DNA of 64,000 nucleotides, taken from positions 1,426,001 through 1,490,000 of the forward strand of contig JAESUZ010003902.1 in the NCBI GenBank assembly GCA_017311185.1, in the 5' to 3' direction. Every line of letters begins with the position of its first letter. Positions within the stretch are counted from its first letter, which is position 1. The stretch comes from Proteles cristata cristata. Lineage: Eukaryota; Chordata; Mammalia; Carnivora; Hyaenidae. This document shows positions 62,980 to 64,000 of this stretch, piece after piece. Under the pieces are notes generated by a model, which made no database searches, had not been told where the DNA came from, and saw only the letters and a list, made by a program, of their open reading frames with translations. The position numbers were made by a program, and so were the translations under genes.

Positions 62980-63760
62980 TCAGGACACGTTTGCTGAGCT
63001 CCCCGACTATGCAGACTCTCTACCTCCTCGCTGGCACTGAGGGCACCCAACCCAGTCGCAGCCCCATGGCCCTCGGAGAGGAGGAGGTGTTGGACCCCAG
63101 TGAAGTGGCTATGCCACAATAAGCATGCCACTCGGGTTCTGGAAATGCTAAGGGGTTCCTGGCATGATCAGAGCAGGGAGCAGGAGGACCCCACCAGGCA
63201 CATCTGGGGGGACAGGGGAGGGAGATCAGGAGAGGCCGACCTGAAGACATGATGTCGAGTTGAGATCTACAGAGGAAGAGAAGTCAGTGGGTCGAGGAGT
63301 CGCCTGGTGGACTGAGCAGAGAACTTGGGGCTTATTCTCAGAGCGATGATGATCTGTTGACGGCTTTCAGGGGTGAGGCTCCAAGACTGGATGTGGAGCA
63401 GATGGAGGAGCAGGGGCCAGAGCAGATGCACGAAGAACAGCCTACTTGACACTGACAGTGATGGGGGGGTGGGGGTGGGGAGCTAGAGAAGGAAACTGAC
63501 CTAGGCACACTTAGAAGATGAAACCTACAAGACGGAGTGATGGACCGGCCGGGGCAAGGGAGATGGGCAGGAGTCAGTGGTGATCCTGCTTGTGAACCTG
63601 GGCACCTAAAGGCGCTGTTTGCTGTGCGCTGGGTGCTTTGGAGGTGCCCAAGTAGAGACACAGAGCAAGGACTGGGACACACAGGTCTACAGGAGCTCAG
63701 AGTAGATATTCACATGGGTTTTGCTGGCTTAACAACAAAGTGTGCCCCAGGAAGAGCATC
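62980..63760 (-). mobile_element. L2 fragments, antisense
   Basis: ATCCATTCATTCAGGACACG (3' end, 62969 on) and GGAGGTGCCCAAGTAGAGAC ... TCTACAGGAGCTCAGAG (63640-63702, 5' part of the 3' region). The middle is diverged. Confidence 0.5.
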
Positions 63761-64000
63761 CCTGGAGGGAAGTACAAAGAGAGACTCCGAGATGATAGCT
63801 TGAATAAGGAACACTGCCAGGGGTGGGGGAGGACATCCAGAGGCTAGAGGGCATCCAGGGCAGTGCTGAGGACACCTGGGAGCCACAGCACGGCCTCTCT
63901 GTCCCAAGGGGGCTGTCAGTCAGCCCTGGGCTCCCTCGTCTGTGCCACCTGCTGGGCCCGGCTCTGGTGCAGGAACCCTACTGTCCTGAGGACGTCACAG
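63760..64000. other. Unique intronic sequence to window end, nothing recognised
   Basis: GC-rich, no repeat, exon or promoter signal. Confidence 0.35.

Larger units (their letters stand above)
6850..64000 (-). other. GRIK3: 3' part of GRIK3 intron 1
   Basis: All sequence to the right of the exon lies upstream in gene sense, without any recognisable signal-peptide exon, 5' UTR or CpG island promoter. It is therefore taken as the 3'-most 57 kb of intron 1. Kainate receptor genes are known for very long first introns. A nested noncoding RNA gene cannot be excluded from sequence alone. Confidence 0.8.

Noticed and set aside
6850..64000. Search for GRIK3 exon 1
   Set aside because: No signal-peptide-encoding exon with a phase 1 donor or strong CpG island was seen; exon 1 is presumably right of the window.

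Overview
This window is nuclear DNA from a carnivoran mammal, almost certainly a felid. The main evidence is 24 tRNA-derived SINEs of the feline CAN-SINE type (head GGGGCGCCTGGGTGGCTCAG, body GTGCTGACAGCTCAGAGCCT, CT-rich stretch, AAATAAATAAA tail), most with recognisable target-site duplications. A young carnivore L1 3' end sits among ancient eutherian repeats (L1M, L2, MIR, MER20). I could not resolve the species within Felidae.

The only protein-coding sequence I can support is one internal exon on the minus strand at 6673-6849. It has a canonical acceptor and donor and encodes 58 whole codons of the amino-terminal domain of a kainate receptor. The residues match GRIK3 (GluK3/GluR7) rather than GRIK1 or GRIK2, so I call it GRIK3 exon 2. 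Because the gene runs right to left, positions 1-6672 are the start of intron 2 and 6850-64000 are the 3' part of a very long intron 1. Exon 1 (signal peptide, 5' UTR) and exon 3 are not visible here. Everything else is intronic: mobile elements, tandem repeats and candidate conserved noncoding elements (CNEs).

Layout. 1-6.7 kb: intron 2, with a degenerate GAT/GAC tract, an inverted pair of ancient L1 fragments, a CA microsatellite, L2/MIR copies and an AT-rich stretch ending in A13. 7.1-13.8 kb: a dense L1/SINE block immediately 5' (in gene sense) of exon 2. 14-24 kb: MER20, microsatellites and AT-rich homeodomain-motif segments, then a 0.47 kb CA/CG tract with Z-DNA potential. 24-36 kb: mostly old L2/MIR plus several CNE candidates. 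36-45 kb: SINEs, an ancient LTR and a strong CNE candidate at 42.4-42.65 kb. 45-47.2 kb: a 139 bp direct duplication followed by an ~0.86 kb GGAA array. 47-64 kb: GC-richer unique sequence with L2/MIR, purine-rich tracts and a stack of young SINEs inserted in a single MIR.

Functionally there is one gene, with no operon and no clear nested gene. The most useful points for a reader are the exon itself (no ATG-initiated reading frame reveals it), the intronic enhancer candidates, the inverted SINE pairs that could form double-stranded RNA in the pre-mRNA, and the local duplication and simple-repeat arrays. Repeat family names are from recognition by eye. Edges of ancient repeats are approximate, commonly by +/-30-50 bp. 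CNE calls are inference from base composition, motif content and absence of a recognised repeat; I could not run an alignment.
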